Origin: Clostridiales bacterium
GTDB lineage: Bacteria > Bacillota > Clostridia > Saccharofermentanales > Saccharofermentanaceae
Assembly (NCBI GenBank): GCA_017480325.1
Contig: JAFVAY010000017.1
Location: 1-64,000 of the forward strand
Reading direction: 5' to 3'
Length of the DNA stretch: 64,000 nt
A program made the translations under genes and the position numbers. This document shows, one piece after another, positions 1-6,971 of the stretch (position 1 is the first letter of the stretch; each line of letters opens with the position of its first letter). The notes under the pieces were generated by a model. The model made no database searches and was not told the DNA's origin. It saw only the letters and a list, made by a program, of their open reading frames with translations.

Positions 1-288
1 ACCTATTCAATCTCGACGGCGGTAAACCGTCACTAATTAACTATATCAAGTATCAGCTGATGTGTTGGCTTTTTTTATCTGACTGATATTGGCGAATTAT
101 GTCCGACGCGGGGAGTGGCTAATTTCACCTGACGCTAACAGTTACAAAGTGTGATATGGATATACTTAACGAGAAAAATCTAAATAATCTTAATGTGTGT
201 TAATATTATGTCAAGATAGGTTTGATACACTGTAGCATAATGGAGAACCAAATTAACTTATGGACTGCGATGTGTATTAGGTGACCAT
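1..288. other. AT-rich gene-poor left edge
   Basis: No gene can be firmly supported here. One forward frame is open from position 3 to a stop at 84-86 (about 27 codons) and could be the tail of a gene starting before the window, but a run of that length is expected by chance in AT-rich DNA. A short inverted repeat, GACGG then CCGTC with a 7-nt loop, lies near positions 15-31. The rest is AT-rich and probably holds the promoter of the helicase gene at 289, although no clear -35/-10 pair was found. Confidence 0.3.
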
Positions 289-3075
289 ATGAATAGTTTT
301 TTTACAAATTATAGCGATACAAGATTTATAGATAAGTTGAAGCAGAATATTGATGAGTGTCAAAGCTTTTATTTTTCTGTAAGCTTTATAAAGAAGGCTG
401 GATTAAAACTGATTATTCCTAATCTTGATGCTGCGCTTGCTAGAGGAGCCACGGGAAAAGTCATTACTACAACATACCAGAACTTTACTGATATTGATTC
501 TTTAGAGTACTTCTTTAGTCTCCAGACAAAGTATCCCGGTCAATTTGAATGTCATCTAGATAAAGAATGTTTTATTGACAAGACAGGAAATAAAGTTGGT
601 TTTCATTCAAAAGGTTATCTTTTCAGATTTCACGATCATAACGAATTATTAGTGGGTTCATCTAATATAACTGTATATGCTCTTCTTAAAAATGTTGAGT
701 GGGATGTTTCTTTGGTAGAGAATGATATCTATTCACAAGCTATGAACGAGTTCGAATTTCTGTGGAATAAAACTTATGCTCTTAGCCGAGAAATAATATC
801 TGATTACCGTACAAGGCTTTATTACTCTATTGAAAGATGGGATATGGATTATGATGTTGCTAACTCAAGTAATAGGCCAAATTATATGCAGAGAAGCGCT
901 CTTAAAGAACTTAATAGAATAAGAGCAATTGGAGCAAATAAGGCTTTAATATGTGCTGCTGCAGGAAGTGGTAAGACGTATCTAGCAGCATTCGATGCTT
1001 TAAACTTTAATCCAGATAAACTTCTTTATATTGTTCAAGAAGGTTCGATCTTGATGAAGTCATATGAAACCTTTGAAAAGGTGTTTGGCTCTGATAGGAC
1101 ATATGGAATATATAACAAAGATTATAAAGAAATCGATGCAGACTTTTTGTTCTCGACAAACATTACTATGGCTAATTCATTGGAGCTGTTTGACCGGCAT
1201 TATTTTGACTACATAATTATTGATGAATGTCACCATGCAACTGCAGATACTTATAAGAAGATTATTGAATATTTTGAGCCACAATTCCTCCTAGGTATTA
1301 CAGCTACTCCTGAGCGAATGGACGGTGAAGATGTATTTAGTCTCTTCGATCAGAATATACCGTATGAACTCAGACTTAGAGATGCAATTGTAAATGGTCT
1401 AGTTGTACCGTTTAAGTATTATGGAATCAGGGATGAGCTGATTGAATATGGTATCAATGCAACCAAGGGACACAGATTTGTTGAACAGTTTTCGGATGAG
1501 AAACATTGTGAATTCATATATAACATGATCGAAAAATACAGATTGCCAGGGGGAAAGAAACTTAAGGCACTGGCCTTCTGTCGAGATGTTCCACATGCAA
1601 TTCGAATGTCACAAGCAATGGAGAATTATTATCATACTCAATATTTAACAAGTAAGAATTCTGTTGGAGAGAGACTACGTGCTTATAAAGACATTCAAGA
1701 TGATGATTCGGAACTTGAGATACTATTTACTGTAGATATCTTAAATGAGGGTGTTGATATTCCCGGAGTTAATATGGTCTTATTCTTAAGACCTACGGAT
1801 TCACAGACTATCTTTATTCAACAGCTTGGCAGAGGCCTTCGTAAATATGAGAATAAGGACTTTGTTACTGTTCTGGATTTTATCGGCAATGATTACAAGA
1901 GAAGTGTTCAGATTGCATTTGCACTTGGAGGTCTGTCTGAAAACTTTGTTGTAGAGAAAAAATTGATTAGTGCACTAATATTGGATGATTTTAAATCTGT
2001 GGGATTGATCGATTATGGAGTTGAAATACATATTGATGATCTCAGCAAGAAAGAGATATTGTCCTATATAGATGATGTGAATTTTAATACTAAAAAATAC
2101 CTTGAGCAGGATTATCTGAATTTCAAAAAGTATATCGGAGCAGCGGAATATCCCAGGCATGTTGATTATCTTAATAATGATTATGCACCTGATTTGTTGA
2201 AATTTTTGCAATCAAGGATAAATGGTCGTAAAAGTAAATCTTATTACAGTTTTTTGAAAAGCATAGGAGAAGAGAATATTCCAGCGTTTGAAGACCGTCA
2301 GGAACATTTCATAGATTACGTTTCAGATATGCTGCCTGTGGTGCGGCCTGATGAATTACTCATAATTGAGAAACTACTTGAAAGTGTTGGCGAATGTAGA
2401 ATAAGTGATCTTGAAGAATATGATCGAACCAATAATCCTCATTTCTCCGTAGATATGTTTAAGCATGCATTAAAATATATGCTTAAGAAAGAATATATTA
2501 CCCAGGTGGAACAGATAATTCAGTTTAACGATATTAGTATTACGGTCGAATTTGACGATTTTGCCCGAGATTTAATCAATTATGGCTTGGGAAGATATGA
2601 AGTAGAGTTTTATGATAATAATGGTCATTCCGAAAGATTATTTAAGCTCTGGGCAAAGTATAAGAAATATCAAATAAAGCAAATGCTTCAAAAAGATCCG
2701 GATGATATTCAACTTGGAACTAATGTTTATGATAACATTGCTTATGCATATGTTACCATCCATAAAGCTAACAGTACCAAAGAGAATTTGAAGTATGTTG
2801 ATGGATACATTGATAGAAATACTTTTCAATGGGAAACTGTTGCCAATATAAGTGATAAAGAATTGTTCTCGCTTAAGAATTCAGAAGGAATGCATTTGTT
2901 TGTTAGAAAAGTTGATTCAGAAGATGGAATTCAGTTGCCTTTTACATATATTGGTTTTGGTAAAATGAAATATATTGAAGGTTCTAAGAAACCTAATGGA
3001 GCACATTTGTTTCTTATCAACTTATATGAAGAAGCTCCGGAAGACATCTTCTATGATTTCAAATTGCCGGTGTAG
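289..3075 (+). CDS. PLD-nuclease / superfamily 2 helicase / DUF3427 protein
   Basis: This 928-residue protein joins three parts. The N-terminus (about 1-175) looks like a phospholipase D-type nuclease half-domain, with the HxK motif at H106-K108 followed by GSSN at 123-126. The middle (about 200-550) is a superfamily 2 helicase: Walker A AAAGSGKT at 223-230, DECH at 312-315, TATPER at 338-343, and motif VI QQLGRGLR at 511-518. The C-terminus (about 590-928) resembles DUF3427, which is often found behind such helicases. A role on foreign or damaged nucleic acid is inferred from the architecture. The gene is much richer in A+T than the housekeeping genes and has no operon partner, consistent with horizontal transfer. 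The ATG is preceded by a weak AGGTG ribosome site. Confidence 0.9.
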   Translation: MNSFFTNYSDTRFIDKLKQNIDECQSFYFSVSFIKKAGLKLIIPNLDAALARGATGKVITTTYQNFTDIDSLEYFFSLQTKYPGQFECHLDKECFIDKTGNKVGFHSKGYLFRFHDHNELLVGSSNITVYALLKNVEWDVSLVENDIYSQAMNEFEFLWNKTYALSREIISDYRTRLYYSIERWDMDYDVANSSNRPNYMQRSALKELNRIRAIGANKALICAAAGSGKTYLAAFDALNFNPDKLLYIVQEGSILMKSYETFEKVFGSDRTYGIYNKDYKEIDADFLFSTNITMANSLELFDRHYFDYIIIDECHHATADTYKKIIEYFEPQFLLGITATPERMDGEDVFSLFDQNIPYELRLRDAIVNGLVVPFKYYGIRDELIEYGINATKGHRFVEQFSDEKHCEFIYNMIEKYRLPGGKKLKALAFCRDVPHAIRMSQAMENYYHTQYLTSKNSVGERLRAYKDIQDDDSELEILFTVDILNEGVDIPGVNMVLFLRPTDSQTIFIQQLGRGLRKYENKDFVTVLDFIGNDYKRSVQIAFALGGLSENFVVEKKLISALILDDFKSVGLIDYGVEIHIDDLSKKEILSYIDDVNFNTKKYLEQDYLNFKKYIGAAEYPRHVDYLNNDYAPDLLKFLQSRINGRKSKSYYSFLKSIGEENIPAFEDRQEHFIDYVSDMLPVVRPDELLIIEKLLESVGECRISDLEEYDRTNNPHFSVDMFKHALKYMLKKEYITQVEQIIQFNDISITVEFDDFARDLINYGLGRYEVEFYDNNGHSERLFKLWAKYKKYQIKQMLQKDPDDIQLGTNVYDNIAYAYVTIHKANSTKENLKYVDGYIDRNTFQWETVANISDKELFSLKNSEGMHLFVRKVDSEDGIQLPFTYIGFGKMKYIEGSKKPNGAHLFLINLYEEAPEDIFYDFKLPV

Positions 3076-3135
3076 AAAATGCATAATCTGTTTTCCTAAA
3101 GTACAAGTTCTAAAGAACCAGACTTGAAATGCCTC

Positions 3136-3942
3136 ATGATCAAAGAAATCCACTACTCCACAACAAACGCATATCTTATCAAAGGCTCCAAGGGCTCGCT
3201 GCTCTTTGATACGGGTTGGGCGGGGACGCTCCCGGCATTTTGTCATGCTATGGGGGATGCGGGTGAGAAGGTTCAGGATATAAGCTATATCCTCATCTCG
3301 CACTACCATCCGGATCATATGGGGATCGCGCAGGAGATAGCTGACATGGGACCGGTGATCTGCGCGGCCGACATACAGAAAGAGTATCTGCACTCGTCTG
3401 ATAAGATCCTCGAGAGGGATAAGAAGACGAGGTTCACGCCGATCAGGGATAAGGATGTAAGATTTTTCGCGCTTGATGAGAGTCGGGATTTCCTGGCGGA
3501 ACTCGGGATAGCGGGAGCTGTGTATTCTACCCCAGGGCATTCCGAGGACAGCATAAGCCTGCTTCTCGACTCAGGCGAGCTGTTTGTCGGGGATCTGAAT
3601 CCTCTGTACGAGCTTGAGCTTCACCGGGGCAGTCAGATCGAGGCGACATGGAATACGCTTCTGTCGTTGCATCCTCGTAAGGTTTACTACGGGCATGCGC
3701 CTGCCATAGACCTTAAGGTAAACCCTCTCGGCAGACTTCTCGGGAAAAGCGCGCCCGACGACATATATGCATTAGTGAAACGTATTACCCGATATGTCGA
3801 CAAGGGTACTCCCAAGGAGATCATCGTTCAGAAGACAGGCGCCGACCCGGTATTCGTCGAGGACGTAACAAGAATGTATGTGACGCATCCCAGCGTGTCT
3901 GTGCAGGGAATCCTGGATCGGATTGAAATCAAGGGAAGATAG
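3136..3942 (+). CDS. MBL-fold metallo-hydrolase
   Basis: A metallo-beta-lactamase-fold hydrolase of about 268 residues. The metal motif HxHxDH is present as HYHPDH at residues 56-61. It is followed by a downstream histidine in PGHSED, an aspartate in GDLNP and a last histidine in YGHAP, so the dinuclear metal site looks complete. The substrate cannot be deduced; glyoxalase II-like and lactonase-like members share this layout. No good ribosome site precedes the ATG at 3136. A TTG at 3124, with AAAGAA upstream, is an alternative start. It follows the helicase gene by about 60 nt and converges with the XRE regulator gene. Base composition is closer to the chromosomal average than that of the helicase, so the two need not have arrived together. 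Confidence 0.85.
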   Translation: MIKEIHYSTTNAYLIKGSKGSLLFDTGWAGTLPAFCHAMGDAGEKVQDISYILISHYHPDHMGIAQEIADMGPVICAADIQKEYLHSSDKILERDKKTRFTPIRDKDVRFFALDESRDFLAELGIAGAVYSTPGHSEDSISLLLDSGELFVGDLNPLYELELHRGSQIEATWNTLLSLHPRKVYYGHAPAIDLKVNPLGRLLGKSAPDDIYALVKRITRYVDKGTPKEIIVQKTGADPVFVEDVTRMYVTHPSVSVQGILDRIEIKGR

Positions 3943-3961
3943 GTTGGGATATTGATTAGAG

Positions 3962-4306
3962 TTAGTTATTATCGATTAATTTCTTGTAGTAACTAATGAT
4001 CTTTTCTGCGGCATCTTTGTCTCGAGAATAAAACTCTAAAAGATTATAAAGCTCGGGCGATTGATCCTTGCTTATAACAATATAGTCAGGGGACATATCG
4101 TCTTTTTGCCCAGTCAGGTACTCTATCGAGGTGTTAAAGCACCTGGCGATTACTTCAACTGTCTGAATAGACGGGGTCCGTTCGCCGTATTCGTATCGAC
4201 AGTAGCCTATCTTCGAGAGATTAAGACGCCTTGAGGCTTCTGCCATCGTAATCCCCATTTTCTCCCGTGCGGCTTTTAATCTTTCCGGTATCAGTTTCTG
4301 TTCCAT
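3962..4306 (-). CDS. XRE-family transcriptional regulator
   Basis: A 114-residue DNA-binding protein with a lambda-repressor-like helix-turn-helix at about residues 8-66 and a helical, charged C-terminal tail of about 45 residues. It is transcribed divergently from the RNA ligase operon. A perfect 17-bp inverted repeat lies in the gap, so autoregulation and control of the ligase operon are likely (inference). The frame is open further upstream to a TTG at 4363, but that would run the coding region through the inverted repeat. The ATG at 4306 is preferred, with AAGGAT about 15 nt upstream, which is rather far. The stop lies 20 nt from the converging MBL gene. Confidence 0.85.
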   Translation of the reverse strand: MEQKLIPERLKAAREKMGITMAEASRRLNLSKIGYCRYEYGERTPSIQTVEVIARCFNTSIEYLTGQKDDMSPDYIVISKDQSPELYNLLEFYSRDKDAAEKIISYYKKLIDNN

Positions 4307-4325
4307 TATTAATACACCAATATCC

Positions 4326-4354
4326 TTGACGGTAACCGTTGGATAATATAGAAT
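4326..4354 (+). promoter_or_regulatory. Promoter of the RNA ligase operon
   Basis: TTGACG at 4326-4331 and TAGAAT at 4349-4354 are separated by 17 nt, close to the vegetative consensus and correctly placed for transcription into the ligase gene at 4420. The left arm of the 17-bp inverted repeat begins inside the -35 box, and the whole repeat covers the core promoter. Confidence 0.65.
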
Positions 4355-4371
4355 GTTATCCAACGGTTACC
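4329..4371. promoter_or_regulatory. Palindromic operator between regulator and RNA ligase
   Basis: CGGTAACCGTTGGATAA at 4329-4345 is repeated exactly in inverted orientation at 4355-4371 with a 9-nt spacer. Each arm itself contains the near-palindrome CGGTAACCG. The element overlaps the forward promoter and lies just upstream of the minus-strand XRE gene, the expected place for an operator bound by a dimeric or tetrameric regulator. Binding by the neighbouring XRE protein is inference. Confidence 0.7.
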
Positions 4372-4419
4372 GATGTTTGTAACTATAAGCAATCATAACA
4401 GAAAAAAGGGGAGAGCGAT

Positions 4420-5466
4420 ATGCGTAAACTGGCAAGCATTCAAAGAATTTGGAAGATTGAGCCCATAGAGGGCGCTGATAGGATAGAGTTGGCTTTTGTT
4501 CTCGGCTGGCAGTGTGTCGTTAACAAAGGACAGTTTCAACCTATGGATCTCGCTGTGTATTTTGAGATCGACAGTTTTCTGCCGATAAGACCCGAATATG
4601 AGTTCCTCAGAAGCTCGAGTTATCGTAAGACTGATGTAATGGGAGAGGGCTTCAGGCTTCGTACCATGAAGTTTAGAGGGCAGACCTCTCAGGGCTTGTT
4701 GTTGCCTATCGGGACCTTCGAGGATATACCTGAGGATGTAGAGCTTGGAACGGATGTGACGGATATTCTTGGCGTGAAGAAGTGGGAGATCGAGGAGCGT
4801 ATCACTACCGGCGGGACCACGATAGGGACATTGCCTTATGACATTCCTCATACAGATGAGACAAGAGTGCAGGCGGAGCCGGAGCTTATTCATGAGTTCA
4901 AAGATATTCAGTATTACATAAGTACTAAGATGGATGGATCGTCACACTCTGTAAGTATCGATGAGAATGGATTTCATGTGACTGGGCATAATTACGAATA
5001 TAAGGATGACGGACAAAGTCCCTTCTATGAGTTGGTCAAGCAAAGAGACATAGAGAGAAAGATGAGAGAGTTCATGAGCCAAAACGGTATTGGGTTACTG
5101 ACTATACAAGGTGAGCTTTGTGCTCCCGGAATACAGCAGAACAGATTGAAGCTTACAAAGCCGGAATGGTATGTATTCACCATCAGGGAAGAAGGTAAGC
5201 GGGTTGGACTTGATAGGATGCTTGAGATCTGTTCCGCTCTTGAACTTGAGCATGTTCCTATAGAGGAGGTGGATACTGATCTTCCTACTAAATATCCGAC
5301 AGTAGAAGCATTGCTTGAGCGAGCTGACGGAGAGTATCCAAGAGGTGGCAAGAAGGAAGGTATCGTTATTAGACCGACAGAGCCCATCTATAGCAAAATC
5401 GTATGCGGATTGTTGTCTATGAAGGTGGTAAGTAACAAGTACCTGCTGAAGAATCAGGATGGGTGA
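4420..5466 (+). CDS. RNA ligase, DRB0094/Rnl5 family
   Basis: A 348-residue ATP-dependent RNA ligase. The nucleotidyltransferase motifs are in order: motif I KMDGS with the candidate AMP-accepting lysine K170, the GELCAPG segment at 231-237, motif IV EGIVIR at 313-318, and motif V MKVVS at 334-338 containing K335. About 160 residues precede motif I, matching the N-terminal domain of Deinococcus DraRnl (DRB0094), whose family seals nicked RNA. Length and layout fit the family and no key residue is missing. A strong AGGGGAGAG ribosome site precedes the ATG. It is the first gene of a three-gene operon (the next gene overlaps its stop) and faces the XRE gene across a palindromic operator. Cellular RNA repair, phage defence and counter-defence are all possible roles. 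Confidence 0.9.
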   Translation: MRKLASIQRIWKIEPIEGADRIELAFVLGWQCVVNKGQFQPMDLAVYFEIDSFLPIRPEYEFLRSSSYRKTDVMGEGFRLRTMKFRGQTSQGLLLPIGTFEDIPEDVELGTDVTDILGVKKWEIEERITTGGTTIGTLPYDIPHTDETRVQAEPELIHEFKDIQYYISTKMDGSSHSVSIDENGFHVTGHNYEYKDDGQSPFYELVKQRDIERKMREFMSQNGIGLLTIQGELCAPGIQQNRLKLTKPEWYVFTIREEGKRVGLDRMLEICSALELEHVPIEEVDTDLPTKYPTVEALLERADGEYPRGGKKEGIVIRPTEPIYSKIVCGLLSMKVVSNKYLLKNQDG

Positions 5467-6061
5467 TATGAAAAGCAGAAAAACAAGAAAGTATTACTAC
5501 GTTTGGGAAGGTGATGATTATTCCTCATATAAACTTCCCAAAGGGATTACAGATTCAATGTTGGCAAAGCTTAGGAGAATATTTGGACTAGCTCTTGAGT
5601 TCGCAGAAAGTGAAGAAAACTTGCCGATGGAGCTTTCTATGTTTATTGAGGAAGAGGTGCTTCCATATACGGCCAATTACAGTAATCTTAGAACAATATC
5701 AAGAGATATATTGGACAATATAGAAGTAATACAAGAGATGTTAAAAACACATCAAGATTCCTATGAATTGCAGGAGGATGTTGCAACGTTATCCGCCTTA
5801 GGATATCAGGATTATAGTTTCCATTCAGATTTTCAAAGCGGTGAGTTCTTCTATGAGAAAAGGATTGAGAATAATGACGAGAAGGAGATCGTTGAGGAAG
5901 TTTACTGTATAAATGGTGAGATCAACAGAAGGATTCGAACCATAATATGGGAAGAGGATGATACAGGGATGCATTCTAAGGATATCCGCTATCGTAAGCT
6001 CCCAATCGGGAAGAAGTTGATGAAAGCTATATTAAATACACAAGAGGAAAAGATGAGATGA
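5459..6061 (+). CDS. Unrecognised protein, second gene of RNA ligase operon
   Basis: A soluble, acidic 200-residue protein that I do not recognise. It has no signal peptide or membrane segment. The N-terminus is basic (KSRKTRKYYYVWEGDD) and the middle is helical and rich in Glu and Leu. The C-terminal third, around residues 125-190, looks like a beta-rich segment ending in a basic helix. It overlaps the ligase stop by 8 nt and the next gene by 4 nt, so the three genes should be translationally coupled. A second ATG at 5468, with AGGAT upstream, may be the true start. A+T content is higher than in housekeeping genes. Confidence 0.75.
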   Translation: MGDMKSRKTRKYYYVWEGDDYSSYKLPKGITDSMLAKLRRIFGLALEFAESEENLPMELSMFIEEEVLPYTANYSNLRTISRDILDNIEVIQEMLKTHQDSYELQEDVATLSALGYQDYSFHSDFQSGEFFYEKRIENNDEKEIVEEVYCINGEINRRIRTIIWEEDDTGMHSKDIRYRKLPIGKKLMKAILNTQEEKMR

Positions 6062-6654
6062 GTTATTATTACAGTTACTATTTGGGATATAAGAAGGATA
6101 ATAAAATCTATCCTCTCGGACCGTTTGACCATAAAGGTGCGATTAAGGCTGTCATATGCAGATCGAGATCTTATGCTTCAAATTTGCATGATCGATTCTC
6201 TTTTGTAACAGAAGATGAGCTTACAGATGAGCTCAAGAAAGCATTTGAGTATGAAGCGTGGGATGGGAAAGTTGGAGTTCAGGATATAAAGGTGCTAATG
6301 CTTTCCAAATTGCCGACAGGAAGTTACATCAGGAAGGGATACTTCCTTATAGAAGATGTTGAGCGTTATGAGAAAGATCAATGTACCGAAGAATGCTTCT
6401 ATGTTTACAAATCTCCGGAAGTTTATGCAGCAATGCTTAAGAATGAGGCTTTGCTGGGACCTGCTGCGCCCAAAATAGACTGCGAAGGTAATCCGATTGA
6501 GACATATAGTGCATCAGACTTTATGTATTATGCTTACCCAGATTATTCAAGTGAGAATTATGAGTCTTCATTGATTCGTGATTTTGCAGATGTTTTGGAA
6601 ACCTATCCAACTATCAGTGAAGATAACATAGTTGTACTTGAGACCGAAGGATAA
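6058..6654 (+). CDS. Unrecognised protein, third gene of RNA ligase operon
   Basis: A 198-residue protein of unknown function. It is Tyr-rich, starting MSYYYSYYLGYKKDNKIYPLG, and contains no membrane segment or cysteine cluster. The opening resembles small phage-type proteins that take a display or setting-like fold, but no catalytic motif can be pointed out. Its ATG overlaps the previous stop (ATGA at 6058), so it belongs to the ligase operon. It is the last gene before the gene-free structured stretch. Its conserved partnership with an RNA ligase, if real, would point to RNA processing; that is inference from context only. Confidence 0.75.
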   Translation: MSYYYSYYLGYKKDNKIYPLGPFDHKGAIKAVICRSRSYASNLHDRFSFVTEDELTDELKKAFEYEAWDGKVGVQDIKVLMLSKLPTGSYIRKGYFLIEDVERYEKDQCTEECFYVYKSPEVYAAMLKNEALLGPAAPKIDCEGNPIETYSASDFMYYAYPDYSSENYESSLIRDFADVLETYPTISEDNIVVLETEG

Positions 6655-6683
6655 TATGCAGAACAAAGGCGAACCATCTAGAA

Positions 6684-6799
6684 CTCTCAAGTCTCCGTTT
6701 TCCCCGTAAAACCAGCTCTTTCAGAGACGACTACGGAGAATAAGAGGGTAAATCTCTGTAAACGGTCGAATCGTCCAAGAAACGGAGACGAGTTGAGAG
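6684..6799 (+). ncRNA. Candidate structured RNA, 116-nt imperfect hairpin
   Basis: Arms at 6684-6700 and 6780-6799 pair over 17 bp with a 3-nt bulge: CTCTCAA plus GTCTCCGTTT on the left, AAACGGAGAC, bulge GAG, then TTGAGAG on the right. The 79-nt interior offers further stems: ACC/CTCTT at 6710-6720 with AAGAG/GGT at 6742-6749, CAGAGA at 6722-6727 with TCTCTG at 6753-6758, and GACGA with TCGTC. It lies 30 nt after the RNA ligase operon, on the same side as its transcription. It has no U-tract, so it is not a simple terminator. A small RNA or processed 3' UTR element is possible. Confidence 0.4.
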
Positions 6800-6893
6800 A
6801 CAGGCGGCCCACCAGGCCCTTCCGGCGCGCTCCAACCCACGGAAAAATCCCGATAAATCCCTGTAACCCGGCATAAATCCTAGTAAACTGAGG
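6749..6893 (+). repeat. Three copies of a TAAATCYCTGTAAMC motif
   Basis: TAAATCTCTGTAAACGG at 6749-6765, TAAATCCCTGTAACCCGG at 6854-6871 and TAAATCCTAGTAAACTGAGG at 6874-6893 share TAAATC followed by GTAA at nearly fixed spacing. The last two start 20 nt apart, about two helical turns. They could be protein-binding sites or repeated RNA elements. Confidence 0.4.
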
Positions 6894-6971
6894 GATTTTT
6901 GTAGTAATTAATTTATCATTATTTTAATTTATAGGGATGCGTTATATAATTACCATCACGGAGGATCGTGA

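Larger units (their letters stand above)
6655..6971. other. Gene-free stretch between ligase operon and RND gene
   Basis: These 317 nt hold no convincing reading frame. From left to right they contain the 116-nt hairpin candidate, a GC-rich segment around 6800-6840, three copies of a TAAATC..TGTAA motif (the first inside the hairpin), a 9-bp inverted repeat AAAAATCCC/GGGATTTTT (6843-6851 and 6892-6900), and an AT-rich tail with TATAAT at 6945-6950 that probably belongs to the RND gene promoter. The inverted repeat ending in a T-run could terminate the ligase operon, although its 40-nt loop is long. Confidence 0.5.

Noticed and set aside
3..86. Possible partial gene at the left edge
   Set aside because: Open for about 27 codons, but this is expected by chance and no family is recognised.
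4307..4363. Longer N-terminus for the XRE regulator from a TTG
   Set aside because: It would run through the 17-bp inverted repeat and has no ribosome site; the ATG at 4306 starts a normal-length XRE protein.
19..6770. Shared CGGTAAACCG-like words at positions 20-29, in the operator and near 6760
   Set aside because: The matches are short and inexact, so a common regulator cannot be claimed.
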